From the NCBI GenBank assembly GCA_018697205.1, contig JABHTG010000052.1, positions 1 to 42,577 of the forward strand: a stretch of 42,577 bases of DNA, given 5' to 3'. Shown here one piece after another: positions 26,739 to 35,366 of this stretch; the stretch's first letter is position 1, and every line of letters starts with the position of its first letter. Both the position numbers and the translations under genes were made by a program. This DNA comes from Nitrospina sp. (GTDB lineage: Bacteria; Nitrospinota; Nitrospinia; Nitrospinales; VA-1). A model generated the notes under the pieces. That model was not told where the DNA came from and did not search any database. It saw only the letters and a list, made by a program, of their open reading frames with translations.

Positions 26739-28442
26739 ATGGCCAAATCTAAAATCACAACAACACTTGAAGATGACTTCGATGAAGAAGAAAAACTTTC
26801 ACCCGAGGATCAAGCAGCTTGGGATGAAATGGAAGAATATTTTTCTGGCAGCCTGCATCAATTTAAAGAAGGACAGGTTATCCAAGGTACTATAATAGAG
26901 CTAGCTAATGGCCTGGCTACGGTTGATGTTGGGTTCAAGTCTGAGGGAACTATTAATGTGCACGAGTTCCCCAAAAATGGTCAAGACTTGTCTGTAGGTG
27001 ACGAGGTCGAAGTTTTTCTGGAACGAATAGAAGATAATGATGGAAATGTTGTTCTATCTAAGGAAAAAGCAAACAAAATTAAACTCTGGGACTCATTAGT
27101 CACTAAACATGAAGCTGAAGAAATCATTGAAGGCACTATTATTGCGAAAGCAAAAGGTGGCCTAACTGTGGATATTGGTCTAAAAGCATTTCTTCCCGGT
27201 TCTCAAATTGATCTACGTCCAATAAGAAATTTAGAAAAATTGATTGGCCAAGTATTTGAAATGCGCATCATTAAAATGAACAAAAAACGTGGAAATATTG
27301 TTCTTTCTAGGCGAGCTCTGCTCGAAGAGCAACGTCTGAACAGCCGCTCCGAAACCCTGCAAAAATTAGAGGAAGGTAGCCTAATTACTGGCACTGTCAA
27401 AAACATCACTGAGTATGGTATTTTTGTTGATTTAGGTGGGATTGATGGATTGCTACATATTACCGACATGTCTTGGGGACGAGTTAACCACCCCTCGGAA
27501 ATGTTTTCAATGGGTGATAAATTAGATGTAATGGTTCTCAGGTTTGATAAAGAAAAAGAACGTGTTTCACTAGGACTCAAGCAAATCACCCCAGACCCTT
27601 GGGTTGATGTAGATGAAAAATATCCTATTAAGAAAAAAATAAAGGGGAAAGTTGTTAGCATTACCGATTATGGAATTTTCGTTGAATTAGAAAAAGGTAT
27701 TGAGGGGTTAGTTCATATATCCGAAATGAGTTGGAGTAGACATATTAAGCACCCAAGTAAAATAGTTTCTCTTAGAGATGAGGTCGAAGCCATTATTCTT
27801 ACGATTGATAAAGAAAAAAAACGTATTTCTCTTGGAATGAAACAAATTGAACCTAACCCATGGGAAGAAATCGAAGAAAAATATCCTATTGGCGCTGAAG
27901 TAGTTGGCACGATCAGAAACTTAACAGATTTTGGTGCCTTCATCGAGTTAGAAGATGGGGTGGACGGCCTTATACATATTTCTGATTTGAGTTGGAAAAA
28001 AATTAAACACCCATCGGAAATTCTTAAGAAAAAAGATGAGGTCCAAACCATAGTACTTAATATCGATAAAGAAAGTTGCCGTATTTCTCTTGGCGTTAAA
28101 CAGTTACAACCCGATCCTTGGGATGATATCGCCAAAAATTACTCTATCGGAATGGAAATTGAGGGGACTATCATCAAAACAACCGGGTTTGGCGCGTTTG
28201 CCGAGTTTGGAGACGGGTTAGAAGGCCTAATTCACGTAACCCAATTGGGTTTAAAGAATGTATCTGAACCAGATAAAACAATTGAAGTCGGCCAAAAAAT
28301 TAAGGCTAAAATTGTCAAAGTGGATACTAACAACAAAAAAATTGCCCTAAGCATAAAAGCTTATGAAGAAAACCTAGACTTAGAGGCTATTAAGCTAGAA
28401 CAAAATCAGTTAGAAGCGTTAAAGGAAGAAGATAGCATATAA
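26739..28442 (+). CDS. rpsA: 30S ribosomal protein S1
   Basis: This mRNA-binding protein has 567 aa with six S1 (OB-fold) repeats at about 44-110, 130-192, 213-282, 299-369, 386-456 and 473-543. The first two are the divergent ribosome-docking domains. The last four share the pattern TDYGIFVELxxGIEGLVHISEMSW and end in KERVSLGLKQI-type strands, then DPW and EKYPI linkers. S1 recruits mRNAs that have weak Shine-Dalgarno sequences, which suits the many genes here without one. The acidic N-terminal EDDFDEEEKLSPEDQAAW resembles other six-domain S1 proteins. It follows cmk by 74 bases. Confidence 0.95.
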   Translation: MAKSKITTTLEDDFDEEEKLSPEDQAAWDEMEEYFSGSLHQFKEGQVIQGTIIELANGLATVDVGFKSEGTINVHEFPKNGQDLSVGDEVEVFLERIEDNDGNVVLSKEKANKIKLWDSLVTKHEAEEIIEGTIIAKAKGGLTVDIGLKAFLPGSQIDLRPIRNLEKLIGQVFEMRIIKMNKKRGNIVLSRRALLEEQRLNSRSETLQKLEEGSLITGTVKNITEYGIFVDLGGIDGLLHITDMSWGRVNHPSEMFSMGDKLDVMVLRFDKEKERVSLGLKQITPDPWVDVDEKYPIKKKIKGKVVSITDYGIFVELEKGIEGLVHISEMSWSRHIKHPSKIVSLRDEVEAIILTIDKEKKRISLGMKQIEPNPWEEIEEKYPIGAEVVGTIRNLTDFGAFIELEDGVDGLIHISDLSWKKIKHPSEILKKKDEVQTIVLNIDKESCRISLGVKQLQPDPWDDIAKNYSIGMEIEGTIIKTTGFGAFAEFGDGLEGLIHVTQLGLKNVSEPDKTIEVGQKIKAKIVKVDTNNKKIALSIKAYEENLDLEAIKLEQNQLEALKEEDSI

Positions 28443-28487
28443 ATAACTGATTAAATTTAATTAGCTAATTTTAGAGCATCTATAACA

Positions 28488-29384
28488 ATGGTAAGTTCAG
28501 GAGAAAAAAAAACACCTTTGATTAAAAAGTTGTCATTTTTAATACTTATACTGCTCGCTCTTGTCGGCATTTCGTCTATTACTTCAAAATGGATGGCAGA
28601 GCAAGGAGCTTTAAATAGGATTGGTGTCGTCGATATCACTGGCCTCATTAGTGATTCACAAAATATTGTCAAACAAGTTAAAGGGTATAGCCAAGACAAA
28701 CGTATCCGGGGGATCCTCCTAAGAATCGATTCCCCCGGTGGCTCTGTTGGCCCATCACAGGAGATTTATGATGAAGTTCTCAAAACGCGCAACAAAGGAA
28801 AAACTGTCTATGCTTCCATGGGAACATTGGCTGCCTCTGGAGGCTATTATATAGCGAGTGCCGCCGAAAAAATTTTTGCGAATCCTGGTACGCTAACCGG
28901 CAGTATTGGAGTAATCATGGCATTCTCTAATGCAAAAGGGTTAATGGAAAAAATAGGCCTGCAACCTGAAGTCATTAAAGCAGGTGAGTATAAAGATATA
29001 GGTTCTCCAGCTCGTGCCATGACCCAAAAAGAAAAAAACCTTCTCCAAAGTGTGGTAACCGATGTTCACCAACAGTTCATTGAAGCAGTTGCCGCAGGGC
29101 GAAATATTAGCATCACGGAAGTCACAAAAATAGCAGATGGGCGAATTTTAACTGGACGCCAAGCGTATTCTCTTAACTTAGTTGATCAAATGGGTGGAAT
29201 GCAGGTTAGTATTGATCAATTAGCTAAAAAAGTTGGAATTGTAGGTACCCCAAAAATTATTAAAGAAAAAGCACCCGTCGGATTATTAGACTGGGTTCTA
29301 CAAACAACAATAAATCAACCACTTATCGATCGAATCCCCAATCCATCTCTTCAATACACGTGGCACCTCAGCGGTTGGCAGTAA
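28488..29384 (+). CDS. sppA: signal peptide peptidase SppA, S49 family (short form)
   Basis: This inner-membrane serine protease degrades cleaved signal peptides. It has 298 aa, the short single-domain form that assembles as an octamer. An N-terminal transmembrane anchor (LSFLILILLALVGISSI, 15-31) is followed by the S49 domain. The catalytic Ser is S117 (TLAASGGYYIASAA) and the general-base Lys is K169 (KAGEYKDIGSPAR). RIDSPGGSVGPSQEIY is the substrate-binding strand. It lies between rpsA and the IHF/HU gene, an order seen in other Gram-negatives. No ribosome-binding site is visible before the ATG. Confidence 0.93.
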   Translation: MVSSGEKKTPLIKKLSFLILILLALVGISSITSKWMAEQGALNRIGVVDITGLISDSQNIVKQVKGYSQDKRIRGILLRIDSPGGSVGPSQEIYDEVLKTRNKGKTVYASMGTLAASGGYYIASAAEKIFANPGTLTGSIGVIMAFSNAKGLMEKIGLQPEVIKAGEYKDIGSPARAMTQKEKNLLQSVVTDVHQQFIEAVAAGRNISITEVTKIADGRILTGRQAYSLNLVDQMGGMQVSIDQLAKKVGIVGTPKIIKEKAPVGLLDWVLQTTINQPLIDRIPNPSLQYTWHLSGWQ

Positions 29385-29475
29385 TTGTTTATATTTTCTA
29401 TTCCAAAATATTTTAACTAACAAAGTGCCTAGTTCCGATATATTCAAATCTCTTAAAGCCATTTAAAATAACGAC

Positions 29476-29503
29476 TTGATTTAGTTTTTTACCGTGATAC
29501 AAT
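29476..29503 (+). promoter_or_regulatory. promoter upstream of the IHF/HU gene
   Basis: TTGATT (29476-29481) and TACAAT (29498-29503) are 16 bases apart, 45 bases before the ATG. The spacing and sequences are good, so the gene probably has its own transcript besides any read-through from sppA. Confidence 0.5.
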
Positions 29504-29548
29504 CTTATCAGTTCGTGAACCATTTATTTTTTACGGGGGAACTTGAAC

Positions 29549-29830
29549 ATGACAAAGGCTGAGTTAGTAGAAAAGGTGTCCGGTCAGATTAATTTGACCA
29601 AGAAGCAGACTGAAGTCGTTGTAAATACTGTTTTTCAAAGCATTACAGACTCCCTTAGTGAAGGAAGAAAGGTGGAACTTCGTGGCTTTGGTAGCTTTAG
29701 GGTCCGTGCGAGGAATGCACGTGTTGGAAGAAACCCAAAATCTGGTGCTCAGGTGGACGTACCCGCCAAAAGAGTTCCATTTTTTAAAGCTGGGAAAGAG
29801 CTGCGAGAGTTGGTAGATAAAAATACTTGA
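29549..29830 (+). CDS. IHF/HU-family DNA-bending protein
   Basis: This 93-aa nucleoid protein has an N-terminal helical dimerisation part (KAELVEKVSGQINLTKKQTE) and a beta-arm region. GFGSFRVRARNARVGRNPKS contains the RNPK tip whose Pro intercalates into DNA, followed by VPAKRVPFFKAGKELR. The pattern and the position after rpsA/sppA favour an IHF-alpha-like subunit, but HU cannot be excluded without a tree. GGGGGAA eight bases before the ATG at 29549 decides the start; an in-frame TTG at 29543 is too close to that site. A TTGATT/TACAAT promoter precedes it. Confidence 0.92.
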   Translation: MTKAELVEKVSGQINLTKKQTEVVVNTVFQSITDSLSEGRKVELRGFGSFRVRARNARVGRNPKSGAQVDVPAKRVPFFKAGKELRELVDKNT

Positions 29831-30146
29831 TCTTCCCTAACATAAGCATCAAAAAATTAGCCTCCTCAAAAAACCCTCATAAAACCTGTCCTTTTAATGA
29901 TTAATTCTGCACTGAGGGAGATAATAAGCTGCTTGATTGCAAACCTTCTTGGTGTGATATGTCGATTGAGTTATTTTTTTAAATATATCGCCCAAAGCTT
30001 TAAACCTGTTCATCAAAACTCAAAGAATTATTAGCGGATTCCGTCAGGCTGCCTTATTTTAACCCGGTATTATTTTATAAATGCCCCTTTTTTTGAAATA
30101 TTAAAATAAAATTAGATATCCATTAATTTAAAGAAGGTAATTTAAC
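29831..30146. other. 316-base intergenic region before aroC
   Basis: This spacer has no recognisable RNA gene, terminator or repeat. A 45-codon ATG frame at 29897-30034 has no ribosome-binding site and no family resemblance, and I do not call it a gene. The stretch from about 29920 to 30080 is less A+T-biased than its flanks, so an unrecognised small RNA or aroC leader is possible but unsupported. Confidence 0.4.
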
Positions 30147-31217
30147 GTGTCAGGAAGTTCATACGGAACTCTTTTTAAAATTTCGACGTGGGGAGAATCG
30201 CACGGCGAAGGGGTTGGTGTTGTAATCGATGGCTGCCCTGCAGGCCTTTCCCTAAAGGTCGCAGATATCCAAAAGGACCTTGACCGGAGAAAGACAGGAC
30301 AAAGCAAGGTTACTACAACTCGAAAAGAAACTGATCGTGTACATATTCTTTCAGGCATCTTCAAGGGAAAAACCACAGGCACCCCTATCGCATTATGGGT
30401 TAAAAACCGCGATGCTGATTCCTCTAAATATGAAGAAATTAAAAATATGTTTCGACCTGGGCACGCAGATTTCACTTATTTTATGAAGTATGGATTTAGA
30501 GACTATAGAGGTGGTGGACGCTCTAGTGCCCGCGAAACAGTAGGTCGAGTTGCTGCTGGAGCAGTCGCGAAAAAGCTCCTTGCCCGTAAGCGAATAAAGA
30601 TTATTGGCTATACCAAACAAATAGGCCCCTACATCGCTAAAAAAATAGACTTTAAACAAATAGAAAAAAATATCGTAAGGTGCCCAGATAAAAAAATAGC
30701 CCAAAAAATGGTCGACCATATACTTCATGCAAGAAAAAAGGGTGATTCTGTGGGAGGGGTGGTTGAAATCATTATAAAGGGTGTCCCTGCTGGATTAGGA
30801 GAACCCGTATTTGATAGGCTGGATGCCGATTTAGCTAAAGCCATGATGAGTATTCCAGCAGTTAAAGGAATTGAAGTTGGTATTGGGTTCGAAGCTGCAA
30901 CAATGTATGGTTCAGAATGTAATGACCCATACACCTATAAAGGAAAAAAAATAACCACAAAAACGAATCACTCAGGCGGAATTCACGGCGGAATTTCTAA
31001 CGGATCAGACATTATTCTTAGAATGGTCGTCAAGCCAACCTCTTCTATTAATAAAGTCCAAAATACTGTAACTACGGATGGAGAGAAAGCCTTGATCAAA
31101 GTCGAGGGACGACATGATCCATGTGTTTCACCTCGAGCTGTTCCTATCGCTGAAGCTATGGCAGCATTGACACTAATCGATCACTTGATGAGACACCAGT
31201 TTTCTCAACTTAAATAG
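30147..31217 (+). CDS. aroC: chorismate synthase
   Basis: This last enzyme of the shikimate pathway makes chorismate from EPSP using reduced FMN. It has 356 aa, and the signatures are intact: GESHGEGVGVVIDGCPAGL, DLDRRKTGQSKVTTTRKE, RPGHADFTYFMKYGFRDYRG and GGRSSARETVGRVAAGAVAK in the first half, and NHSGGIHGGISNG with RHDPCVSPRAVPIAEAM near the end. The start is GTG at 30147 with AAGAAGG nine bases upstream. It lies near pheA and tyrA, which use its product, but a 316-base gap suggests separate transcription. Confidence 0.95.
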   Translation: MSGSSYGTLFKISTWGESHGEGVGVVIDGCPAGLSLKVADIQKDLDRRKTGQSKVTTTRKETDRVHILSGIFKGKTTGTPIALWVKNRDADSSKYEEIKNMFRPGHADFTYFMKYGFRDYRGGGRSSARETVGRVAAGAVAKKLLARKRIKIIGYTKQIGPYIAKKIDFKQIEKNIVRCPDKKIAQKMVDHILHARKKGDSVGGVVEIIIKGVPAGLGEPVFDRLDADLAKAMMSIPAVKGIEVGIGFEAATMYGSECNDPYTYKGKKITTKTNHSGGIHGGISNGSDIILRMVVKPTSSINKVQNTVTTDGEKALIKVEGRHDPCVSPRAVPIAEAMAALTLIDHLMRHQFSQLK

Positions 31218-31285
31218 TTCTATTCTGTGACCCAGAAGTTGCGATAGCCTGATCGCCTTAAGAAATTAAGAAAGAATATTTGCCA

Positions 31286-32077
31286 ATGCGAGTTGGTTTT
31301 ATACAAAGTGATCCCCTATTCGGCAAGACCGAATACAATTTATCGAAAGTTGAGTCTTTAATAACTCTACGCAAGGCTGACTTAATGGTCTTGCCCGAGC
31401 TGTTCAGCACTGGCTATCATTTCTTGAATCAAAACGAAGCGCTCAAACTTAGTGAACCAATTCCAGAAGGTCCTACAACTCAATCTCTAATCCGAATTTG
31501 TAATAAAAATCAAATTTCAATTATTGCGGGGATAGCGGAACAAGATGAAAACCGATCCTATAATTCAGCAGTAGTAATTGGGCCAAATGGCTATCTAGGA
31601 AAATATAGAAAAATTCACCTTTTTGGTACCGAAAAAAATTGCTTCGAACCAGGTAACTTACCTTTAAAAGTTTTTGATATAGGCACAGCTCGCGTTGGTG
31701 TAATGATTTGTTTTGACTGGCGTTTCCCAGAAACTGCCCGCACTCTTGCTTTAAGTGGAGCCGACCTTATTGCGCATCCATCAAACCTCGTTCTTCCTCA
31801 TTGCCCTCAAGCAATAATCACCCGGTGCTTGGAAAACCGTGTCTTTGTGGTTACTGCTAACAGAGTCGGTACCGAGCAGCGTATTCCCGGTAATCCGCTT
31901 ACTTTTATTGGGCAAAGCCAAGTGGTTGACCCTGATGGCAATATTCTTTGCCGAGCATCTGAAACAAAAGAAGAAACAAAAGTTTTTGAGATTGATATTG
32001 AGAAATCGCGAAACAAATCTATTATTTCTGGAGATAATTTATTCACGAATCGGCGCCCTGATCTTTACAGGCTTTAA
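31286..32077 (+). CDS. nitrilase-superfamily amidohydrolase
   Basis: This carbon-nitrogen hydrolase has 263 aa from the ATG at 31286. The catalytic triad is visible as E38 (VLPELFSTGY), K109 (GKYRKIHLF) and C142 (VMICFDWRFPETAR). A second structural Glu is in FGTEKNCFEPG. The overall size and PSNLVLPHCPQ-type middle resemble omega-amidase and N-carbamoylputrescine-amidase branches, but the substrate cannot be assigned. An in-frame TTG at 31280 would add two residues; the weak AAAGAA upstream suits the ATG better. It follows aroC by about 70 bases on the same strand. Confidence 0.87.
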   Translation: MRVGFIQSDPLFGKTEYNLSKVESLITLRKADLMVLPELFSTGYHFLNQNEALKLSEPIPEGPTTQSLIRICNKNQISIIAGIAEQDENRSYNSAVVIGPNGYLGKYRKIHLFGTEKNCFEPGNLPLKVFDIGTARVGVMICFDWRFPETARTLALSGADLIAHPSNLVLPHCPQAIITRCLENRVFVVTANRVGTEQRIPGNPLTFIGQSQVVDPDGNILCRASETKEETKVFEIDIEKSRNKSIISGDNLFTNRRPDLYRL

Positions 32078-32137
32078 TAAATTCTGTTACTCTAAGAAGT
32101 CAATTAACTCAATAAAGAATAGAGGCTATCTATAACT

Positions 32138-32563
32138 ATGGAAAAACAAAAGTCTAGATTTCTAAAGAATACGAACGGAACTATATATGATTCTCAGACC
32201 AGCCTTACCTGGATGGAAAATGATTCTAGAATAGATCTCGGAAAAGATGTTTCTTGGAATGAAACAGAGATATATATCAAAGAAATGAATGGGAAATCAT
32301 TTGGAGGACACAGTGATTGGAGGATACCTTCAGGACAAGAAGCTCTATCACTTTTCGACAAAAATAAGCTTAATAAAGACTTTAAAGGAGGAGACATCCA
32401 CTTAGATTCTGTTTTTTCTCCTGGGGCAGGAAATACCACATGGACTTCTGAAACGAGGGGTCGTGAAGCTCAAATTATTTTTTATATCAATGGACTCCCT
32501 TATTGGTACGAAAAAGAAGACAAAACTCTTTCCCACTCTGTTCGACTTATACGGCGTGACTAG
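32138..32563 (+). CDS. DUF1566 (Lcl-type) domain protein
   Basis: This 141-aa protein is essentially a single DUF1566 domain, a C-type-lectin-like fold. Typical features are the N-terminal TIYDSQTSLTWMEN strand, the EMNGKSFGGHSDWRIPSGQE core (WRIP is the family hallmark), TTWTSE and the end strand SHSVRLIRRD. It has no signal peptide, although many family members are exported. No function is established for the family. It ends at 32563, where its TAG overlaps, on the palindromic CTAG, the stop of the convergent secreted-protein gene. Confidence 0.85.
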   Translation: MEKQKSRFLKNTNGTIYDSQTSLTWMENDSRIDLGKDVSWNETEIYIKEMNGKSFGGHSDWRIPSGQEALSLFDKNKLNKDFKGGDIHLDSVFSPGAGNTTWTSETRGREAQIIFYINGLPYWYEKEDKTLSHSVRLIRRD

Positions 32564-33114
32564 GGATTATCTAAGAGTTTTGGATTGTCCAACAAAAGAC
32601 CAAATGCCTTTACCTTTTTTTTCTGAGTAGTAAGTTGACGGTAGGTTGCTTGAAATTTTTTGGTATCTAGTGAAGGATCCATGAGTTTCATAAGCTGGTC
32701 TTTAGTGACTGGTCGAAAAGAGCTCTCTGCAAATAGAGACGTACCTAATCCTATCCACTTAGAAGAAAAAAAACCCTGATGCACTAATGAACTAACTCCA
32801 CCTGAGTATTCTATGGCCTTTCGAAGCATGTGGCGCCCAATATAAGCGGGAACACAACTACCGATAGCCACAATTTTTGATGGATTTTTTGTTGGGTAGA
32901 CCCATAAAGTTACTCGCGTATTTCCCATTGCAGAAAAATCATTTCGTATTTGACGTAAGTTTTTTGCATATTGCTTGGACATCCAAGCCTCAACCTTTAC
33001 AGGCTTTTTCTCAATAGGAGAACAATCTGCTTTCATAGCTGTGCTAACTGAGGTCCATAAAAATAGAGCTAAAAACAAGGACATAAAAAATATTAGACGC
33101 CAACAACTAAACAT
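32560..33114 (-). CDS. secreted protein of unknown family, downstream paralogue of a tandem pair
   Basis: I do not recognise the family. The protein has 184 aa with a signal peptide (LIFFMSLFLALFLWTSVSTA, cleavage near residue 26-30). Mature landmarks are DCSPIEKKPVKVEAWMSKQY, an AMGNTRV segment, SCVPAYIGRHML, then YSGGVSSLVHQGFFSSKWIGLGTSLFAES. The neighbour at 33151-33720 shares the same order: a Cys just after the signal, KVEGYFSKKF, EMGDTRT, RCVPAYIARHVL, YTGGVGSLVVQSF and HWIGVGTTMF. Two cysteines are conserved and may form a disulfide. The C-terminal tail holds a short direct repeat (LLDNPKLLDNP). It follows its paralogue by 36 bases, so the two are probably co-transcribed. Confidence 0.75.
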   Translation of the reverse strand: MFSCWRLIFFMSLFLALFLWTSVSTAMKADCSPIEKKPVKVEAWMSKQYAKNLRQIRNDFSAMGNTRVTLWVYPTKNPSKIVAIGSCVPAYIGRHMLRKAIEYSGGVSSLVHQGFFSSKWIGLGTSLFAESSFRPVTKDQLMKLMDPSLDTKKFQATYRQLTTQKKKVKAFGLLLDNPKLLDNP

Positions 33115-33150
33115 AACGGTAGAAAGAATTTTTTAAGAAACACTCTTTGA

Positions 33151-33720
33151 TTAAGGGCTCATGAGAGTATTATTAGTATTACCAGGAATTTTTGAGTTAG
33201 GAACCTGAAGCCCAAAAAAAGGAACCAGCTCATTTTGTTTTGAAAATTTTCGGTAGAGCGCATGAAATTCTTTATCACCAAGGTCTGGGTTGAGTAATTG
33301 ATTTACCTGAGTGGCTGATACCATACGCTGAGAAGGCTCATCAAACATAGTAGTGCCTACTCCTATCCAGTGAGTATGAATAAAACTCTGAACTACTAAA
33401 CTTCCCACTCCACCAGTATATTTTTTTGCTGTTATTAAAACATGCCGAGCAATATATGCGGGTACGCAACGACCCACAGCAACAACATCTGAACTTTTAC
33501 CCATAGGAAAAGCCCTAAGAAATGTACGCGTGTCTCCCATTTCGGCAAACTCTTTAGCTATTTCCCTTTTCTCTTTTCGAAATTTTTTCGAAAAATAGCC
33601 TTCCACTTTAATTTTTTTCTTGTCAAGGGTTTGGCATGAAGTTTCTGCCTGAATAGTCACTGGCTTCAGAATAATCAAAAACACTCCCAAAAAAAAATAA
33701 ATTATTACACTTTGAAACAT
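33151..33720 (-). CDS. secreted protein of unknown family, upstream paralogue of a tandem pair
   Basis: This 189-aa protein has a signal peptide (VIIYFFLGVFLIILKPVTIQA, cleavage after residue 25). It matches the next gene downstream across most of its mature length. Shared elements are KVEGYFSKKF, EMGDTRTFLRAFP, RCVPAYIARHVLI, a central GGVGSLVVQSFIHTHWIGVG and a closing FHALYRKFS/FQATYRQLT helix. Cysteines near residue 29 and in VGRCVPAY are conserved between the two. The long conserved block around GGVGSLV suggests a defined periplasmic domain and not a coiled coil. AAGGA six bases before the ATG supports the start. The function is unknown. Confidence 0.77.
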   Translation of the reverse strand: MFQSVIIYFFLGVFLIILKPVTIQAETSCQTLDKKKIKVEGYFSKKFRKEKREIAKEFAEMGDTRTFLRAFPMGKSSDVVAVGRCVPAYIARHVLITAKKYTGGVGSLVVQSFIHTHWIGVGTTMFDEPSQRMVSATQVNQLLNPDLGDKEFHALYRKFSKQNELVPFFGLQVPNSKIPGNTNNTLMSP

Positions 33721-33869
33721 GCTAATTCCTTGAAAAAATAATAAAAAAGAAAAATAAAAGTTGCTTTTCTATAAAATCATACAATTGACTACTAAATCTA
33801 AAGCAAATACACTATTGAGGCATTGAATTGATCAGAAATAAATAATATTCTGGCTGTATTTTTATAATT

Positions 33870-34106
33870 TTATTCTTTTTTAGAGGAATATTCATCCGCG
33901 CATTTTTTACTGCAGAAGAAATATTCCTTGCCCTGCACTAATTTAGTAATAGACTGTTTTTTAGGCACATAGGTGCCGCAATTAGGATCCTGTGACATAT
34001 CAGCCGTCTGTGCCGGATCCTCCATTCGAGGGCTTGCTCCAAATAAAGACCTATATAATATTATGAATCCAGCAACAAGCGCTAGTATGATAACTAATCT
34101 GACCAT
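33870..34106 (-). CDS. small membrane-anchored YHS/TRASH-type metal-binding protein
   Basis: The protein has 78 aa: one N-terminal transmembrane helix (LVIILALVAGFIILYRSLF) and then a compact Cys domain DPNCGTYVPKKQ...YFFCSKKCADEY. The DPxCGxYV start and the FCSxxCxxxY end are the YHS (TRASH-like) pattern that binds Cu or other soft metals in related proteins. It resembles the small PP0621-type proteins found singly in many genomes. It is divergent from rpoH, with 83 bases between the starts. The helix would hold the metal site at the membrane surface; which face is not clear. Confidence 0.83.
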   Translation of the reverse strand: MVRLVIILALVAGFIILYRSLFGASPRMEDPAQTADMSQDPNCGTYVPKKQSITKLVQGKEYFFCSKKCADEYSSKKE

Positions 34107-34121
34107 TTGTCCATTTTAAAT

Positions 34122-34151
34122 TTGAACAATATATAATTCAAGAACTATATA
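34122..34151 (+). promoter_or_regulatory. possible promoter for rpoH
   Basis: TTGAAC (34122-34127) and TATATA (34146-34151) are 18 bases apart, 38 bases before the ATG. An alternative -10 TATAAT at 34132-34137 has TTGTCC 19 bases upstream. Either is only a moderate match. Confidence 0.35.
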
Positions 34152-34189
34152 GTTAAGGTTTTTTTAATCAACACTATTTTAATTTAATT

Positions 34190-35173
34190 ATGAATGATAA
34201 TTCAATTAAGAATAATACCAATAAAATCGAAGCAGAAATAGTTGACTCTGATGAGGTAGAGGAGATTGAGTTGAAAGAAGTCGATCAAGAATACTCGACC
34301 TTGCTACCAGTAGTGGCTCAAGATAGCAGCGTTGCGAGAGTTGATCCTTTGACAGCATATCTCAATGAAATTCGTCAATATGAAAATTTGACTGAAAATG
34401 AAGAACAGGAATTAGCAATCAAACTTCTAGAAACAAATGATTCTGATGCTGCCTACAAACTCACTACCTCACACCTCATGCTCGTAGTCCGAATTGCAAT
34501 GACTTTTCGTAGGCAATGGCAAAACATGATGGATCTTATCCAAGAAGGAAATGTTGGACTTTTAAAAGCTGTAAAAAATTTTGATCCTTTCCGCGGTGTT
34601 CGTTTGTCTTCCTATGCCACTTGGTGGATTAGATCTTATATTCTTAAATATATGCTAGACAATTGGAGGCTTGTACGAGTTGGGACAACTAACGCACGGC
34701 GAAAACTGCTCTATAATTTACGCAAAGAACAGGAGAAACTTGAGAATCAAGGTTATACACCCACACCAAAACTATTAGCTGAACACTTTGGTGTTGAGGA
34801 ATCTGATGTGATCGATGTCCAAAGAAGCTTAGGAGCCGGCGACATTTCGGTGGACTCTCCTATGCGAGAAGGAGAAGAATCTACTCCTGCTATGTTTCTC
34901 GCTGACCACACTACTACATCACCCGAAGAAAATGCCGAACGAAACCAATTCCTCAAGTCACTTAAACAAGAAATTAATAGTTTTAGCAAAGAACTTAAAC
35001 CTATCGAGCAGGAAATTTTATCAGAGCGTATCCTTAGCGAAAATCCTCGCTCACTTCAAGAAATTGGCGATGATCACAACATTACCCGAGAAGCTATTCG
35101 TCAAACCGAGCAACGTATTTTAAAGAAATTTAAAACTTACATTACTAAAAATACTCCTGACTTTTCTGCATAA
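34190..35173 (+). CDS. rpoH: RNA polymerase sigma-32 family factor
   Basis: This alternative sigma factor of 327 aa probably directs heat-shock genes. An acidic N-terminal extension (to about residue 50) is followed by region 1.2 (DPLTAYLNEIRQYENLTENEE), region 2 (LMLVVRIAM, MMDLIQEGNVGLLKAVKNFD, RLSSYATWWIRSYILKYML), the RpoH-box-like RRKLLYNLRKEQEKL after it, region 3, and region 4 with a helix-turn-helix (SLQEIGDDHNITREAIRQTE). The RpoH-box segment separates it from RpoD and RpoS. Its ATG has no ribosome-binding site. It is convergent with nothing and is followed by a weak terminator candidate. Confidence 0.9.
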   Translation: MNDNSIKNNTNKIEAEIVDSDEVEEIELKEVDQEYSTLLPVVAQDSSVARVDPLTAYLNEIRQYENLTENEEQELAIKLLETNDSDAAYKLTTSHLMLVVRIAMTFRRQWQNMMDLIQEGNVGLLKAVKNFDPFRGVRLSSYATWWIRSYILKYMLDNWRLVRVGTTNARRKLLYNLRKEQEKLENQGYTPTPKLLAEHFGVEESDVIDVQRSLGAGDISVDSPMREGEESTPAMFLADHTTTSPEENAERNQFLKSLKQEINSFSKELKPIEQEILSERILSENPRSLQEIGDDHNITREAIRQTEQRILKKFKTYITKNTPDFSA

Positions 35174-35191
35174 GATCTAACACAAAAGTAT

Positions 35192-35211
35192 AGCGCTTTA
35201 AGGGCTTTTTT
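35192..35211 (+). terminator. possible rho-independent terminator after rpoH
   Basis: AGCGC and GGGCT arms with a short TTTAA-type loop are followed by a run of six T, 20 bases after the rpoH stop. The stem is short with one mismatch, so it is weak. Confidence 0.35.
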
Positions 35212-35366
35212 AGGTAATTAAACCAGCCACTGCCTAGAAACTTAACTTTTTTTTCTTAAATCTCTGCCTCTTTATACTTTGTGTTAGAATCGCCCTAATC
35301 ATTCCCAGTCAAAGCATTATTTAAAAATATAATAAACTATTTTACTTTTTTGAGGAGGACTCTTTG

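Noticed and set aside
27203-28135. Two long open frames opposite rpsA and the repeated blocks within it
   Set aside because: The frames mirror the S1 repeats of rpsA. The repeats are protein-domain repeats of ribosomal protein S1, not a DNA repeat element.
29897-30034. 45-codon ATG frame before aroC
   Set aside because: It has no ribosome-binding site and no recognisable similarity, and the length is within chance expectation.
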